A DNA stretch of 17,493 nt. Origin: Parvularcula sp. Its GTDB lineage: Bacteria > Pseudomonadota > Alphaproteobacteria > Caulobacterales > Parvularculaceae. A program made the translations under genes and the position numbers. This document shows, one piece after another, positions 1 to 9,521 of this stretch. Numbering within the stretch: the first letter of the stretch is position 1; every line of letters starts with the position of its first letter. Location: the NCBI GenBank assembly GCA_003506635.1, contig DNZB01000303.1, positions 1-17,493 on the forward strand, written 5' to 3'. The notes below the pieces were generated by a model, which was not told the origin of the DNA, ran no database searches, and saw only the letters and a list, made by a program, of their open reading frames with translations.

Positions 1-2
1 CC

Positions 3-3000
3 GCCTCGGCGTTCGCCGATGCCGCATCGGCGGGCGCGGTGTTCGCGGGCGGCGCCATCGCGACCGGGTACGCCGACGTCCGCGCCCAGTTGCGTCCACT
101 GTTCGAAGACCAGCGCGATCTCAACTCGGCGCTTCGCGACACCGCGCGCATCGCAATCGATGCCCGGCAGCAGTTGAAGCCGATCGGCGAGCTCTACCAG
201 CGGCTGACGCTCATCGGCCGCGAGTACGGCATAGAGCAGGGCCGCATCGCGAAGCTGACCGCGACGATCGCGAAGTCGGCGCGGCTGTCGGGTGGTAGTT
301 CCGAGAGCCAGGCTGCGGGCATCCAGCAGCTTGCGCAGGGGCTTGGCTCCGGAACTTTGCAGGGCGACGAGCTTCGCTCGGTCCGTGAGAACACGCTTCG
401 GCTCGCCAAGGCGATTGCCGATGGCCTCGGGGTCAGCATCGGCGAACTGAAAAAGCTCGGCAGCGAGGGCAAGCTCACGACCGAGGTCATCACGGCCGCA
501 CTCGAGAAGAGCGCGGCGACGATCGACAAGGAATTCGCCCGGCTGCCGGCAACGCTGTCGTCGGCGTTCACAACCGCAGCGACACAGGTGACGGTGTTCT
601 TCGGCCGGGTCGACCAGGGCCTTGGCGCCACCGAACGGCTCGCCAATGTCATCCTTCTCGCCGCGAATAATCTCGATACGCTCGCGCGTGTCGCCGCCAT
701 TGCCGGGGCGGCATTCGCCGGCCGGACGTTCGTCGGGTTCGCCCAGCAGCTTCAAACCAATGTCGCCGCGGCAAAATCGGTCGGCACGGCGATACAGGGT
801 ATCGGTGCCGCGGCGCGCGAGAGCGCTCTCGCCGAAGTCGCTGCGGCCAACGCCGCGAAGGCCGCGCTTGTCGACCAGGCGCGCCAGCTTGAGGCAAACA
901 TCGTCCTTATCGAACGCCAGCGCGCCGCGGCGCTGCGCTCGCTCGAGGCGTCGCAGGCTTCGCGCGCGGCGGGCTTTGGCCGTATCGCCGGTCCCGATGT
1001 CGCCGCCGCCATTGCCGGTTTGAACCAGTCGACCCGCGCGCTCATCACGACGCGGCGCGCGCTCGAGGCCACGAATATCGAACTCGCCGCATCGGAGCAG
1101 TTGCTCGCCTCGGCGAAGACCCGCGCGCAGGCCGTCACCACAACGTTCCGGGCTCCGATTGGACAGCTTGCGCAGGCGAAGCAGACATTGCTCGGCGCCG
1201 GAAAAGGCCTTGTCAACTTCCTGGGCGGTTCGTGGGGCGTGGCGTTCACGGCCGCCGCTGGCGTGCTTGGCTACAACGCGACGAAGCTGACCGAAGTTCA
1301 GAAGGCGGCGGACAGGCTTGGCGTCAGCGAGGATGAGCTTCGCGACCGCATCGGTCTCGGCACCAAGGCGCTGCTCAGCCAGAACGAAGCGCTGCGGGAA
1401 AATGCCCGGCTCAAGGCCGGCAAAGAACTGGATGAGGCTCGCGACGCCGGAGTCAGGCAGCGTTCGATCTTTGCCAAGCAGTTGCAGAATCAGGCGAGCA
1501 TAGGATCGAACTTCGCACGCAAGAGCGATCAGGAAGCGGTCAGGCGGATTGCCGACCAATTTTCCAAGGGCACGATCACGACGCTCGACGCGCTCAAGGA
1601 TCTGCAGGTCGTCGCGAATAACAGCCCGAGGTTCAAGCCCGCCTACGAACGGCTGTTTGGCACCGCTGAAAACGTTCTGGCGACTGCGGTTGCTTACACC
1701 GAGCTCAAGAAGCAGGTCCGCGAGGCGGACAAGGCGGAGATTGGCAGCGGCACGGTCAAGGGCGGCAGGACCAGCGGCAAGATTTTCAAGGGCTTCGCCG
1801 GCGGTTCGGAAGAGAAGTCCGTCGCCGAACTCAATGCCGAGGCGAAGGCAATCGCCGACGGCACGAACGCGGTCCAACGCGCCGAAGCCGAACTTGGGCG
1901 CGTGCGCGGCGAGGCGCTGCGCGAGTTGAAGGCCGGCAAGATCGACAATGCCGAATATACAAGCCGGGTCGCGCAGGCGCAGAGCGCGCTCAATGCCGCG
2001 CGCGATGCCGAGAAAGCGCGCAAGGAATCGATCCGGGAGAGCGCAAAGGCGTCACGCGAGGCGACGCGCGACGAGGACCGCCGGCTGCGGTCGCTGGAAC
2101 AGGTCGCCGACCTTGAACGCCAGATCGCCGACATCACCGGGCGCTACGACGACCAGCCGAACCGGATCCAGCGCGCGCTTGCCGATGCCCGCAAGCTCGA
2201 CGATATCCAGGGCACGCGGCTTTCCGACAAGTCGGTGTTCAACTTCGATGTCGACGCCGAAAAGGCGAAGATCACGCAAGGCATCGCCCGCGACATCGCG
2301 AAGGCAAACGACGAGCGTGCGCAGGAATACAAGATCGACCAGTTGGTCCTCGCCGGCCGCGACCGCGAGGCTGCGCTGTTGCAGGCGAAGATCGAGTTCC
2401 AACGCGAATTCGGTTCTGCGCAGGCGCTCGAGTTGCAGGCGCAGGCGGCGCTTATCGCCGGCGACGAGAAGCGCGCGGAAACATTGCGCGAGTTCGCGCG
2501 CATCATTGCCGAAGGTGAGGCGGCGGCGGTCAGTTCGGCCGGCAAGAGCTTCGATCTCAGCGAGGCGAAGGTCAGCGCCGACCGGCTGGCGTCGATCTAT
2601 GAATCGGTGCCGCAGTCGCTGCAGCAGGGTTTCGAACAGGTTTTCGAGAACATCGAGCGGCGCGGCATCAAATCCGCGAAGGACCTGTTCAACGTCTTCA
2701 AGCAGACCTTCTTCCGGTTGCAGGCGCAGCTGCTCGGCGAGGCGTTGTTCGGCGGTCTCGACCGGCAGATCGGCCGCGATGTCAGGGGCCAGATCGCGGG
2801 GCAGGGCAGTCAGTCGAGCATTGTGCAGTCGGCGTCGGCGAATCCTCTCGCCGCAATACAGGGGCTGCTCGGAACGATTTTCTCGACCGGCGCACGCACT
2901 CTGCCTACGGACAAGCCCGATCTCAGCGGCGTGATCCTGAACTCGTCGGAAAAGTCGATCGCGGCGCAGAACGACACCAAAGAGGCAATCCTGAGCTCCG

Positions 3001-4574
3001 GTGCCGCGATCGAGAGCGCGGCGCGCGATGTCGTCGGGGCCGTGCTATCCGGTGCTGGCAAGACGGCGACAGTCGTGTCCGAAGCGGCCAAGGTCGTGCT
3101 ACCGAGCGGTGTCGCGCAGCAGAAACAGGGCGAGTCGCCGGTCGAGATCTTCAACCGCGTCGGGCAAAACATCGGCGACCGTCTGGACAAGATCTTCAAC
3201 ACCAAGGTCTTCGGCAAGGTCGGGTCGAAGGCCGGCGATATCTTGCAGGGCGCCGCGATTGGACAGATCGCGGGCAGCACAGCCAAACTTCTGGGCGCGA
3301 AGACGTCTTCGCTCGGATCTCAACTGGGCGGCGCTCTCGGCTCAGGCCTCGCATCGATTACGGCAATCTCTTCTGCACTCGGTCCCATTGGAACGGCGCT
3401 GGCGCCGGTTGTTACGGGCCTTCTTGGCGGCGTACTGGGCGGTCTCTTGAAGAAGACGCCGAAGTCCTCGGCAACGGTGTCGACGAGCGGCGGACAGTTC
3501 CAGGATGCAACCGTAACCGGCACTTCGGCGAGCCGCCGCCAGGCCGCATCGAGCCTCGGCGATGCGTTCCAGAAGTCGGTGGAGACGATCACCGACCAGC
3601 TCGGCGCGCAGATCGGCGACGTCAGGCTGTCGATCGGAACACGGAAGAAGAAGTTTGTCGTCGACCCGACCGGCGCCGGCCGCACCAAGGGCCCAGGCGT
3701 CCAGAAGTTCGACAGCGAAGAAGCCGCAGTTGAAGCGGCGCTGCGCATCGCGCTTTCGAAAGGCGTCGCGAAAGGCATCTCGGCGGCGTCGCAGCGGATC
3801 CTGCAGTCCGGCCAGGATCTGGAAAAGGCCGTCGAAAAGGCGGCGCTCATCGAATCGATCCCGAAGCGTCTGAAACAACTCACCGATCCGGTCGGCTTCG
3901 CCGTCGAAGAGCTCAACAAGCAGTTCGAAAAGATGATCGACGCGCTCCTCGAGGGCGGCGCGACCGCACAGCAGATCGCCGATGCCGAGAAGCTGTACGG
4001 GCTGGAACGCAAGAATGCGATCGAGCAGGCCGCGCAGCAGCAGTCCGACGCGATCGACCGGTTCCTGACCTCGATCACGGCAGGCGGATCGTCACCGCTT
4101 TCCAAGGCAGACACGTTCAACAACGCCAAGGCCGCACTCCAGGGCTTCCGCGCCGACATCAACGCCGGCAAGGCGGTCGACGACAACAAGCTCGTCGACG
4201 CGCTGCAGACGTTCTATGACGCCGCGCGCGAGCTCAAGGGCAGCCGCGGCGACTTCTTCGCCGATTTCGCGGACATCAAGGATCTCGCCGAGCGCGCCAA
4301 GGCGATCAACACGGCCGGCAGCAACACCACGAACCCGGGCCAGTTGCCGCCGTCGCCGTTCGAAACCGGCGACCGTGCGGCAAAGCTCGACCAGTATCTC
4401 AACCAGCAGAACACGATCGGGTCGACGACGAACAACCTTCTCGCCGGACTTCCGAAAGCCATCGCCGACGCGCTGCGCGAGGGCGTTTTCGGCAGTCGCG
4501 GAGCGGTTGGCGGCGGTAACAGTTCGCTTGGCCTGCTGCCCTTCAATCAACGCCTGGCCGAGCAGTTCCGCTGA
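3..4574 (+). CDS. Phage tail tape measure protein (5' end truncated by window)
   Basis: The tape measure protein spans the tail tube lumen, sets tail length during assembly and is usually released at DNA ejection. The reading frame is open to the window edge, so the GTG at 39 is only the first in-window start codon and the real start lies upstream; at least 1523 residues are present. The N-terminal part (about nt 100-640) carries the classic tape-measure N-terminal signature, including LQGDELRSVREN, then GLGVSIGELKKLGSEGKLT. Two hydrophobic stretches follow, near nt 1190-1290 and 3310-3450, the second rich in Gly/Ala/Leu. A long charged, alanine-rich coiled-coil-like region lies near nt 1830-2150. 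No lytic or peptidase domain is obvious. The stop codon overlaps the next start (TGATG). By the known rule of roughly 0.15 nm per residue, the tail would be at least about 225 nm; that figure is inference. Confidence 0.93.
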   Translation, partial: ASAFADAASAGAVFAGGAIATGYADVRAQLRPLFEDQRDLNSALRDTARIAIDARQQLKPIGELYQRLTLIGREYGIEQGRIAKLTATIAKSARLSGGSSESQAAGIQQLAQGLGSGTLQGDELRSVRENTLRLAKAIADGLGVSIGELKKLGSEGKLTTEVITAALEKSAATIDKEFARLPATLSSAFTTAATQVTVFFGRVDQGLGATERLANVILLAANNLDTLARVAAIAGAAFAGRTFVGFAQQLQTNVAAAKSVGTAIQGIGAAARESALAEVAAANAAKAALVDQARQLEANIVLIERQRAAALRSLEASQASRAAGFGRIAGPDVAAAIAGLNQSTRALITTRRALEATNIELAASEQLLASAKTRAQAVTTTFRAPIGQLAQAKQTLLGAGKGLVNFLGGSWGVAFTAAAGVLGYNATKLTEVQKAADRLGVSEDELRDRIGLGTKALLSQNEALRENARLKAGKELDEARDAGVRQRSIFAKQLQNQASIGSNFARKSDQEAVRRIADQFSKGTITTLDALKDLQVVANNSPRFKPAYERLFGTAENVLATAVAYTELKKQVREADKAEIGSGTVKGGRTSGKIFKGFAGGSEEKSVAELNAEAKAIADGTNAVQRAEAELGRVRGEALRELKAGKIDNAEYTSRVAQAQSALNAARDAEKARKESIRESAKASREATRDEDRRLRSLEQVADLERQIADITGRYDDQPNRIQRALADARKLDDIQGTRLSDKSVFNFDVDAEKAKITQGIARDIAKANDERAQEYKIDQLVLAGRDREAALLQAKIEFQREFGSAQALELQAQAALIAGDEKRAETLREFARIIAEGEAAAVSSAGKSFDLSEAKVSADRLASIYESVPQSLQQGFEQVFENIERRGIKSAKDLFNVFKQTFFRLQAQLLGEALFGGLDRQIGRDVRGQIAGQGSQSSIVQSASANPLAAIQGLLGTIFSTGARTLPTDKPDLSGVILNSSEKSIAAQNDTKEAILSSGAAIESAARDVVGAVLSGAGKTATVVSEAAKVVLPSGVAQQKQGESPVEIFNRVGQNIGDRLDKIFNTKVFGKVGSKAGDILQGAAIGQIAGSTAKLLGAKTSSLGSQLGGALGSGLASITAISSALGPIGTALAPVVTGLLGGVLGGLLKKTPKSSATVSTSGGQFQDATVTGTSASRRQAASSLGDAFQKSVETITDQLGAQIGDVRLSIGTRKKKFVVDPTGAGRTKGPGVQKFDSEEAAVEAALRIALSKGVAKGISAASQRILQSGQDLEKAVEKAALIESIPKRLKQLTDPVGFAVEELNKQFEKMIDALLEGGATAQQIADAEKLYGLERKNAIEQAAQQQSDAIDRFLTSITAGGSSPLSKADTFNNAKAALQGFRADINAGKAVDDNKLVDALQTFYDAARELKGSRGDFFADFADIKDLAERAKAINTAGSNTTNPGQLPPSPFETGDRAAKLDQYLNQQNTIGSTTNNLLAGLPKAIADALREGVFGSRGAVGGGNSSLGLLPFNQRLAEQFR

Positions 4575-7500
4575 TGTCGATCCGCCGCCCCAGTGTCGCC
4601 TGGCTCGCCGAACTGACGCCGCTCGACCCGGAAACCGGAACGCGCGTCACCGTGAATGTCGGATCCGCGCCGTCGGCGTCGTTCATGGGATTGAACGGCG
4701 TCGTCTGGGAACCGGCGATGGCATCGCGGCCGACGCTCACCCAGGAATATTTCACGCCCGATTTCGACGGGTCCGCACTCGTCGGCCAGGGCGACATGGC
4801 GGTCGCGACGAAGGCGCTCGCCGAGTCCGCGGTCGCCAAGCGCCTGATCTGGCGCGGCGCCGGGGCGAAGATCTGGCGCGGTTCGACCGCCGACTGGGCG
4901 GCGATGAAACTGTCGTTCGATGGCATCGTGACATCGGAACGCATCGATCCGAACAGCGGCATCGCGCAACTCGGCCTCGAGATCGATACCCGCGACGGCG
5001 ACCTGCTGACCGTAACCTTCGCCGGCACGGGCGGACGTGAGGCTGCGGCCGAACACAAGGGCAGGCTCAAGCCCGCCGGGTTTGGAACCTGGGCGGCGAA
5101 CCCTCCCAATATCCCCGTCTTCCTGTTCGACGAGATCAACAACACCGGCATCATCGAGGCCTATGGCAACCTGACGGACATTGACGCCCTTTACGAGAAC
5201 GGGGCGAGTTTCGGGCCAAAGACCGGCGACCATGCCAGTTACGAAGCGCTCATCGCCGCGACGCTGGCGCCAGGCTCATGGGCGACGTGTCTTGCCGAAG
5301 GCATGATCCGGCTCGGCGCTCCGCCCAAGAACGGCGGCGTCATCACCTGCGATGCGCAGTTCGGCTACGACCGTGCCGGTGCGCTGATACGCCGTATCGC
5401 CGAGCATCATTCGGGCTGGCCGTCGGGCAAGATCGATGTCGCGGCGTTCGACGCGCTCGATGCCGCGGTGCCGCGCCGGATCCGGTGGTGGACCGAAGGC
5501 CAGCGTTCCAGGTTCGAATTCATGCAAGCCATCGCCAATGCCGCGAACGCGCAGCTGCTGGTGACGTTGACCGGCATGCTGACGGTGACGCGGCCGGTGG
5601 CCTCCTCGCCGGTCCTGACGCTGGTTCGTGGCGGCGGCGTCGAACCTTATGTCACCGACTGGTCGATGCAGGAGACCGACGAGCCTTGGTGGAAGATCGA
5701 GGCGACGGCAGCACCGGTCCATCGCCGGCACGCGACCAACGAGATCGATTACGTCGCCGAGCTCATCGACCGCGGCGACTATGATGCCGCCGAGACCTAT
5801 CGGCAGGGTCATATCGTCCGCTTCACCGATGGTGCCCGCTATCTCTATGTCAATGCCACAGCTTCGGCCGGCCATGCGCCGCCCGATCCGACATACTGGG
5901 AACTCTACGAGGCGAGCAGCGGCGATCTCTCCGCCATCATCGCCGAGCTCGACAAGATCGGCGCCGATGACTGGCTGGTGCCGGTGGAAAAGCAGGCGGT
6001 CATCGACCGCTACGACGATCTCTGGAACGAAGAATATTCGCCGCTCATCGACCGGGCGCTGCAACTCGGGCTGACCGCACAGCGGACCGCATTCATCGAC
6101 GCATTCCTCGCGCTCAACACCTATCTCGCCGGGCTCGGACCTACCCCGTGGAACGATACCGGCGGCGCAACTCCGATCGTGCGGACGACATGGCGGACGA
6201 CATGGAACGCGGTGTTCGAAGCGCGGGCGACGCTGCTTGCGGCGATCGACGTTGCGATCAAGGCGATCGCCGACGCGAAGACTCGGAACGTCCCGCGCGG
6301 CACCTATTCCGACCTTGTGGTGTACGAGGCGGGCGACCAGGTCATTTTCTCCGGCTCGACGTATCAATTCATCAACAGCACGCCGACGGCGGGCGTGTCG
6401 CCGCCCAATGGGACATTCTGGATCCTGGTATCTGCAGCCGGCTCGGGACCTCCCGGCGCGGACACCCAGCCCGGAGTGAGTGCATGGCTGTCGAACAGCA
6501 ATCACACCGTTGCGACCGCCGCGGATGGCACCGGCGGCAACTACGCTTCTGCCGGCGGCCTTTTCAATGTCTGGAAGGGCTCGTCGAACCTTGTCTCATC
6601 GGCGACGTTTTCGGTTGCCGCTGCCTCGCCGGCGACGGCGTGGATCACGATCAATGCCGCCGGCTTCTACACCGTCACCGATCCGGGCGTCGACCAGGCC
6701 ACGGCAACGCTTCGCGCAACTGTCGCCGGCGTCAACTACGACCTGACCTATTCGTTTTCCAAGAACCGCAACGGCCAGTCGGTTCGACTGACGGCCACCG
6801 CGCAGGGCTTCACTTTCGTCGACGGTGTTGCCAGTCCCGGCGGACAGGTCATCACCCTCACCGCGGTACGGCAGAACGTTCCGGCCGGGACCGCCGTCTT
6901 CACGACCGTCCCTGTTGTGACATTGACGGGAACCGGCGACACGAGGGCGCTGACCGCAGCGAATTTCGGCGCGAACAGGCAGGTCCTCATCGGCGTCAGT
7001 ATTGGCGGCATCACCGACGAGCTCGTCCTGCTCAGGCTCGACCAATCGACGGCGCAGGCAGGTGCGACGGTTGGCGCGCCGCCAGGAACCACGGTCGGCA
7101 ATCTGACGGTCGAGCAAGCCGCGCTCGGCAGCGACGTCGAGGGCGTCGAACCTTTCAGCAACTACGCCGACACAGCGGCGCTGCAGCGCGCCTGGGATAT
7201 CGACAATGGCGGCAGCGGCGAACTGGCGTTTGTCAGCGACAATTCATCTGCGGGCGGCAAGCACCTGCTCGTCGGTGCCAACAACGGCAACGACAACCGC
7301 TCGCTGCTCTGCACCCGATATTTTCCTTACGACAGCAACAAGTTGCATTTCGTCGAGTTTGAGATCGACCGTGTCGCCATTGGTGCGAGCGCGCGCTATT
7401 ACCTTGGCCTTTCCTGCCTCAATGCGGCCGGCGCCGAGGTCCCATCCGGTTCCGGTTCCTTCCATTATATCGCGGCACAGAACAGCGCGCTTGTCGCCGG

Positions 7501-8446
7501 CCGGCAGGTCATCAGGGCCTACTTCACCGGCTATGGTTCGCCCTTCGTCAATGCCGACAATCCCGACACGCCGACGCCGCTCGAGCTCGGCACTGTGCGC
7601 TATGCGCCGATCATGCTGATCCACTATCCGAGCGACGGCAATTTCGGGACTGTGACCGGGCAGACCAAAATCCATGCGGTTCGCTGGGGTGTCGCCAATC
7701 GCGGCGCGCCGGGCGAGACGCCGTTGACGGCGATCGCGAGGACGACATCGATCCAGTTCGATGCCAACGCGGATGGCAGCGTCAAGGCCGGACAACTGCC
7801 CAAGTCGATCATCTATGACGTTCTTCTGGGCGCCGACGACGTGAAGGCGGCAGCTAGTATAGGATCGCTGACATTCAGCGGTTGCACAGCGGTCATCAGC
7901 GGGAAAAACGTTGATATCACTGACATCGGATCCAACAGTGGGTTCGTGCAGGTCGTCTGGACTTATGGCCTTCAGAGCAGGACGGTGCGAACAGAGTTCG
8001 TCAAGAAATCAGATGCAGCGGCGGGGTCAACAGCGGTTTCGTTTGTCAATTCAATCCTGACAACGGACACGGCCTATGCGCAGATTGGATCATCACTCGC
8101 CCTCAATGCCAGCGCCTCCGGAAAAATCACTGCGCGCGCGGTTGTTCAATACGGCGTCATTGAGACGACAGGCACATGCACACTTCAGGCGAAACTTCAG
8201 TATCGTGCGGCTGGAACGACGACATGGATCGATTTCACCACAAACACCGAACGCACCGGAACCACGGCATTCTACGACGCCACTGACTTCGCTTATGAGC
8301 CCGGAGACATCAGCATTCCCGCGACTTTACAGTCTGGGTTGACGGCAGACGGCGCTTACGAAGTACGCCTGCTTGTGCGCAGGTCGGCGGGAATCCGGTT
8401 TCCGGCGGCACAGACCAACTTCTGCTATGCCGAGAAGACCCCATGA
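4574..8446 (+). CDS. Large tail-tip / hub-like protein with carbohydrate-binding-like modules
   Basis: 1290 residues, starting at the ATG in the TGATG overlap with the tape measure stop, so translational coupling is likely. Residues 1 to about 395 look like the hub-type tail proteins found just after tape measure genes, a structural role at the tail tip. Residues 401-446 (GDYDAAETY to YWELYE) and 576-620 (GTYSDLVVYEAGDQV to FWILV) have the aromatic-spaced pattern of ChtBD3/CBM5/12-like modules. Between them (about 450-573) is a helical, Trp-containing spacer of the kind seen in host-specificity proteins. The rest is beta-rich, Ser/Thr/Gly-heavy and domain-like, as expected for a receptor-binding extension, and includes a DxNxDG loop at residues 1063-1068. 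The last ~190 codons are lower in GC than the rest. A tail-tip and host-recognition role is inferred from position and style; the exact family is unconfirmed. Confidence 0.8.
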   Translation: MSIRRPSVAWLAELTPLDPETGTRVTVNVGSAPSASFMGLNGVVWEPAMASRPTLTQEYFTPDFDGSALVGQGDMAVATKALAESAVAKRLIWRGAGAKIWRGSTADWAAMKLSFDGIVTSERIDPNSGIAQLGLEIDTRDGDLLTVTFAGTGGREAAAEHKGRLKPAGFGTWAANPPNIPVFLFDEINNTGIIEAYGNLTDIDALYENGASFGPKTGDHASYEALIAATLAPGSWATCLAEGMIRLGAPPKNGGVITCDAQFGYDRAGALIRRIAEHHSGWPSGKIDVAAFDALDAAVPRRIRWWTEGQRSRFEFMQAIANAANAQLLVTLTGMLTVTRPVASSPVLTLVRGGGVEPYVTDWSMQETDEPWWKIEATAAPVHRRHATNEIDYVAELIDRGDYDAAETYRQGHIVRFTDGARYLYVNATASAGHAPPDPTYWELYEASSGDLSAIIAELDKIGADDWLVPVEKQAVIDRYDDLWNEEYSPLIDRALQLGLTAQRTAFIDAFLALNTYLAGLGPTPWNDTGGATPIVRTTWRTTWNAVFEARATLLAAIDVAIKAIADAKTRNVPRGTYSDLVVYEAGDQVIFSGSTYQFINSTPTAGVSPPNGTFWILVSAAGSGPPGADTQPGVSAWLSNSNHTVATAADGTGGNYASAGGLFNVWKGSSNLVSSATFSVAAASPATAWITINAAGFYTVTDPGVDQATATLRATVAGVNYDLTYSFSKNRNGQSVRLTATAQGFTFVDGVASPGGQVITLTAVRQNVPAGTAVFTTVPVVTLTGTGDTRALTAANFGANRQVLIGVSIGGITDELVLLRLDQSTAQAGATVGAPPGTTVGNLTVEQAALGSDVEGVEPFSNYADTAALQRAWDIDNGGSGELAFVSDNSSAGGKHLLVGANNGNDNRSLLCTRYFPYDSNKLHFVEFEIDRVAIGASARYYLGLSCLNAAGAEVPSGSGSFHYIAAQNSALVAGRQVIRAYFTGYGSPFVNADNPDTPTPLELGTVRYAPIMLIHYPSDGNFGTVTGQTKIHAVRWGVANRGAPGETPLTAIARTTSIQFDANADGSVKAGQLPKSIIYDVLLGADDVKAAASIGSLTFSGCTAVISGKNVDITDIGSNSGFVQVVWTYGLQSRTVRTEFVKKSDAAAGSTAVSFVNSILTTDTAYAQIGSSLALNASASGKITARAVVQYGVIETTGTCTLQAKLQYRAAGTTTWIDFTTNTERTGTTAFYDATDFAYEPGDISIPATLQSGLTADGAYEVRLLVRRSAGIRFPAAQTNFCYAEKTP

Positions 8447-8964
8447 TCGTCCTCAGGAGTGTCAGCACCGGCGAGTTGCAGGTCGTGGCGGCAAATGAAG
8501 GCCGTTACGACCCGGCCGAATGGATCGAGATCGGCCCCGTGCCCGAGGGTGTCGATCCGCACTACCTGATCTGGGACGGCGCCGAGCTCGCCACCAATCT
8601 CGACGCAATTCGCGCCGAGCGCCGGGCACTTGTCGATGCGAGGAAGGCCGAGATCCAGTCCGGCGGCTGCATGACGCCCAAGGGCGAGGTCCAGACCGAC
8701 CCGGGCAGCCGCGATCTCATCGCCGGCGCGGTGCAGATGGCGATGATCGCGAAGTCGGCGGACGCTCCCTATCTCCAATACTGGACGATGGCCGACGACA
8801 GTGACGTCGCCCATGACGCCGACGAGATGATCGCAATGGGCCTCGCGGTCGGCGAATTCGTGGGAGCCGCGCATGCGCATGCACGCAGCCTGAAGGCCGC
8901 GATCGAGGCCGCGGCCGACGCAGCGGCAATCCTTGCCGTCGATATCGACGCCGGCTGGCCGTGA
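8443..8964 (+). CDS. DUF4376-like tail accessory protein
   Basis: 173 residues, ATG overlapping the previous stop as ATGA; GAGAAG at 8432-8437 can serve as ribosome binding site. Residues 1-50 form a short beta-like N-terminus with Trp residues. From about residue 56 the pattern (RAERRALVDARKAEI, then SRDLIAGAVQMA, LQYWTMADD, and a closing alpha-helical HAHARSLKAAIEAA) matches what I know of DUF4376, a small domain common downstream of phage tail fibre or tip genes. DUF4376 has no firmly established biochemistry. Its location suggests an accessory or assembly role for the large protein before it. The domain assignment comes from pattern memory, not a search. The C-terminus is very rich in Ala and Asp. 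Confidence 0.72.
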   Translation: MIVLRSVSTGELQVVAANEGRYDPAEWIEIGPVPEGVDPHYLIWDGAELATNLDAIRAERRALVDARKAEIQSGGCMTPKGEVQTDPGSRDLIAGAVQMAMIAKSADAPYLQYWTMADDSDVAHDADEMIAMGLAVGEFVGAAHAHARSLKAAIEAAADAAAILAVDIDAGWP

Positions 8965-9096
8965 GCCCTCCGGAAACTTCCTTGTTCGAAGGATCGTGAC
9001 AACACACCGCGCCTAGCGCGCGCCGACCGGCTTTGATATGGTGCGCGCGGACCTGGGCGGGTCTCGCACGCTCTCCGGCAACGGCCGGAGACGACG
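8965..9096 (+). promoter_or_regulatory. 132-base gap with several small inverted repeats
   Basis: This is the longest gap within the tail block. It holds a 5-bp hairpin TCCTT/AAGGA (8979-8993), a 5-bp GC-only hairpin CGCGC/GCGCG with loop CTA (9008-9020), and the stronger 8-bp hairpin at 9072-9091 listed separately. None has a following T run, so I do not call a terminator. A TATGGT hexamer at 9037-9042 could be a -10 element, but no convincing -35 sits 17 bases upstream. I see no coding frame that belongs here. Confidence 0.35.
9072..9091 (+). promoter_or_regulatory. Perfect 8-bp hairpin burying a ribosome binding site
   Basis: TCTCCGGC (9072-9079) pairs perfectly with GCCGGAGA (9084-9091) around the tetraloop AACG. 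The 3' arm contains GGAG (9087-9090), the Shine-Dalgarno of the GTG start at 9097, six bases further on. With six G-C and two A/T pairs the stem should be stable, so translation of the next gene may be damped or conditional. Regulation is inference; the pairing is seen directly. Confidence 0.6.
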
Positions 9097-9477
9097 GTGA
9101 GCACAGCCACTCCACAACGCATCAGGCAGATCACGCGCGACAATGTCGTTGTCCGCGCCACGGACCCCGCTGTCCGCAGCCTCCATCCCCGTGCCCGACC
9201 CGTCGATACGGTCGATCCTTTCGAGACGTTCTACGACGATCCCGCCGACGCGCAGGCGATCCTCGACGAGCGTTTCGCGCTGCTCAAGGTCAAGGCCCGT
9301 CATGCCGCCGTCGAAATCGACGACGACATCGACGTCGGCGGTTCGCTTTCGATCAGCCCGACGCTGCCAAGCCTCATCGCGCGCGACGATGTCGCGGGGA
9401 TCAACTTCACCGGCCGGCTACGCGGCAGCGCCATCAACGGCGCGACCGATCGCATGGCGGTCGAGATCTACGGATGA
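9097..9477 (+). CDS. Hypothetical small tail-region protein
   Basis: 126 residues from a GTG start; GGAG at 9087-9090 is the ribosome binding site, six bases upstream and inside a hairpin. No other sensible start precedes it. The first ~40 residues are basic and unstructured-looking (two RxR-type clusters). Residues ~42-75 (VDPFETFYDDPADAQAILDERFALL) suggest a helix. The C-terminal third is beta-like, ending in RMAVEIYG. The helix followed by a short beta segment loosely recalls the closing domains of hub-type tail proteins, so a tail role is possible, but I do not recognise a family. There are no membrane segments, signal peptide or cysteines. It sits between a DUF4376-like gene and another small phage protein, in the same direction. 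Function unknown. Confidence 0.72.
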   Translation: MSTATPQRIRQITRDNVVVRATDPAVRSLHPRARPVDTVDPFETFYDDPADAQAILDERFALLKVKARHAAVEIDDDIDVGGSLSISPTLPSLIARDDVAGINFTGRLRGSAINGATDRMAVEIYG

Positions 9478-9521
9478 CCGCCCGCAGCCACACAAATACT
9501 TGACGAGAAGGCACGAAGCAC

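Noticed and set aside
5276..6505. 409-codon open frame on the - strand
   Set aside because: Antisense to the tail-tip gene with low-complexity Arg/Asp content; typical of high-GC DNA.
9014..9042. Promoter with TATGGT as -10
   Set aside because: The hexamer 17 bases upstream (TAGCGC) does not resemble a -35, and the genes appear to be read through from upstream.
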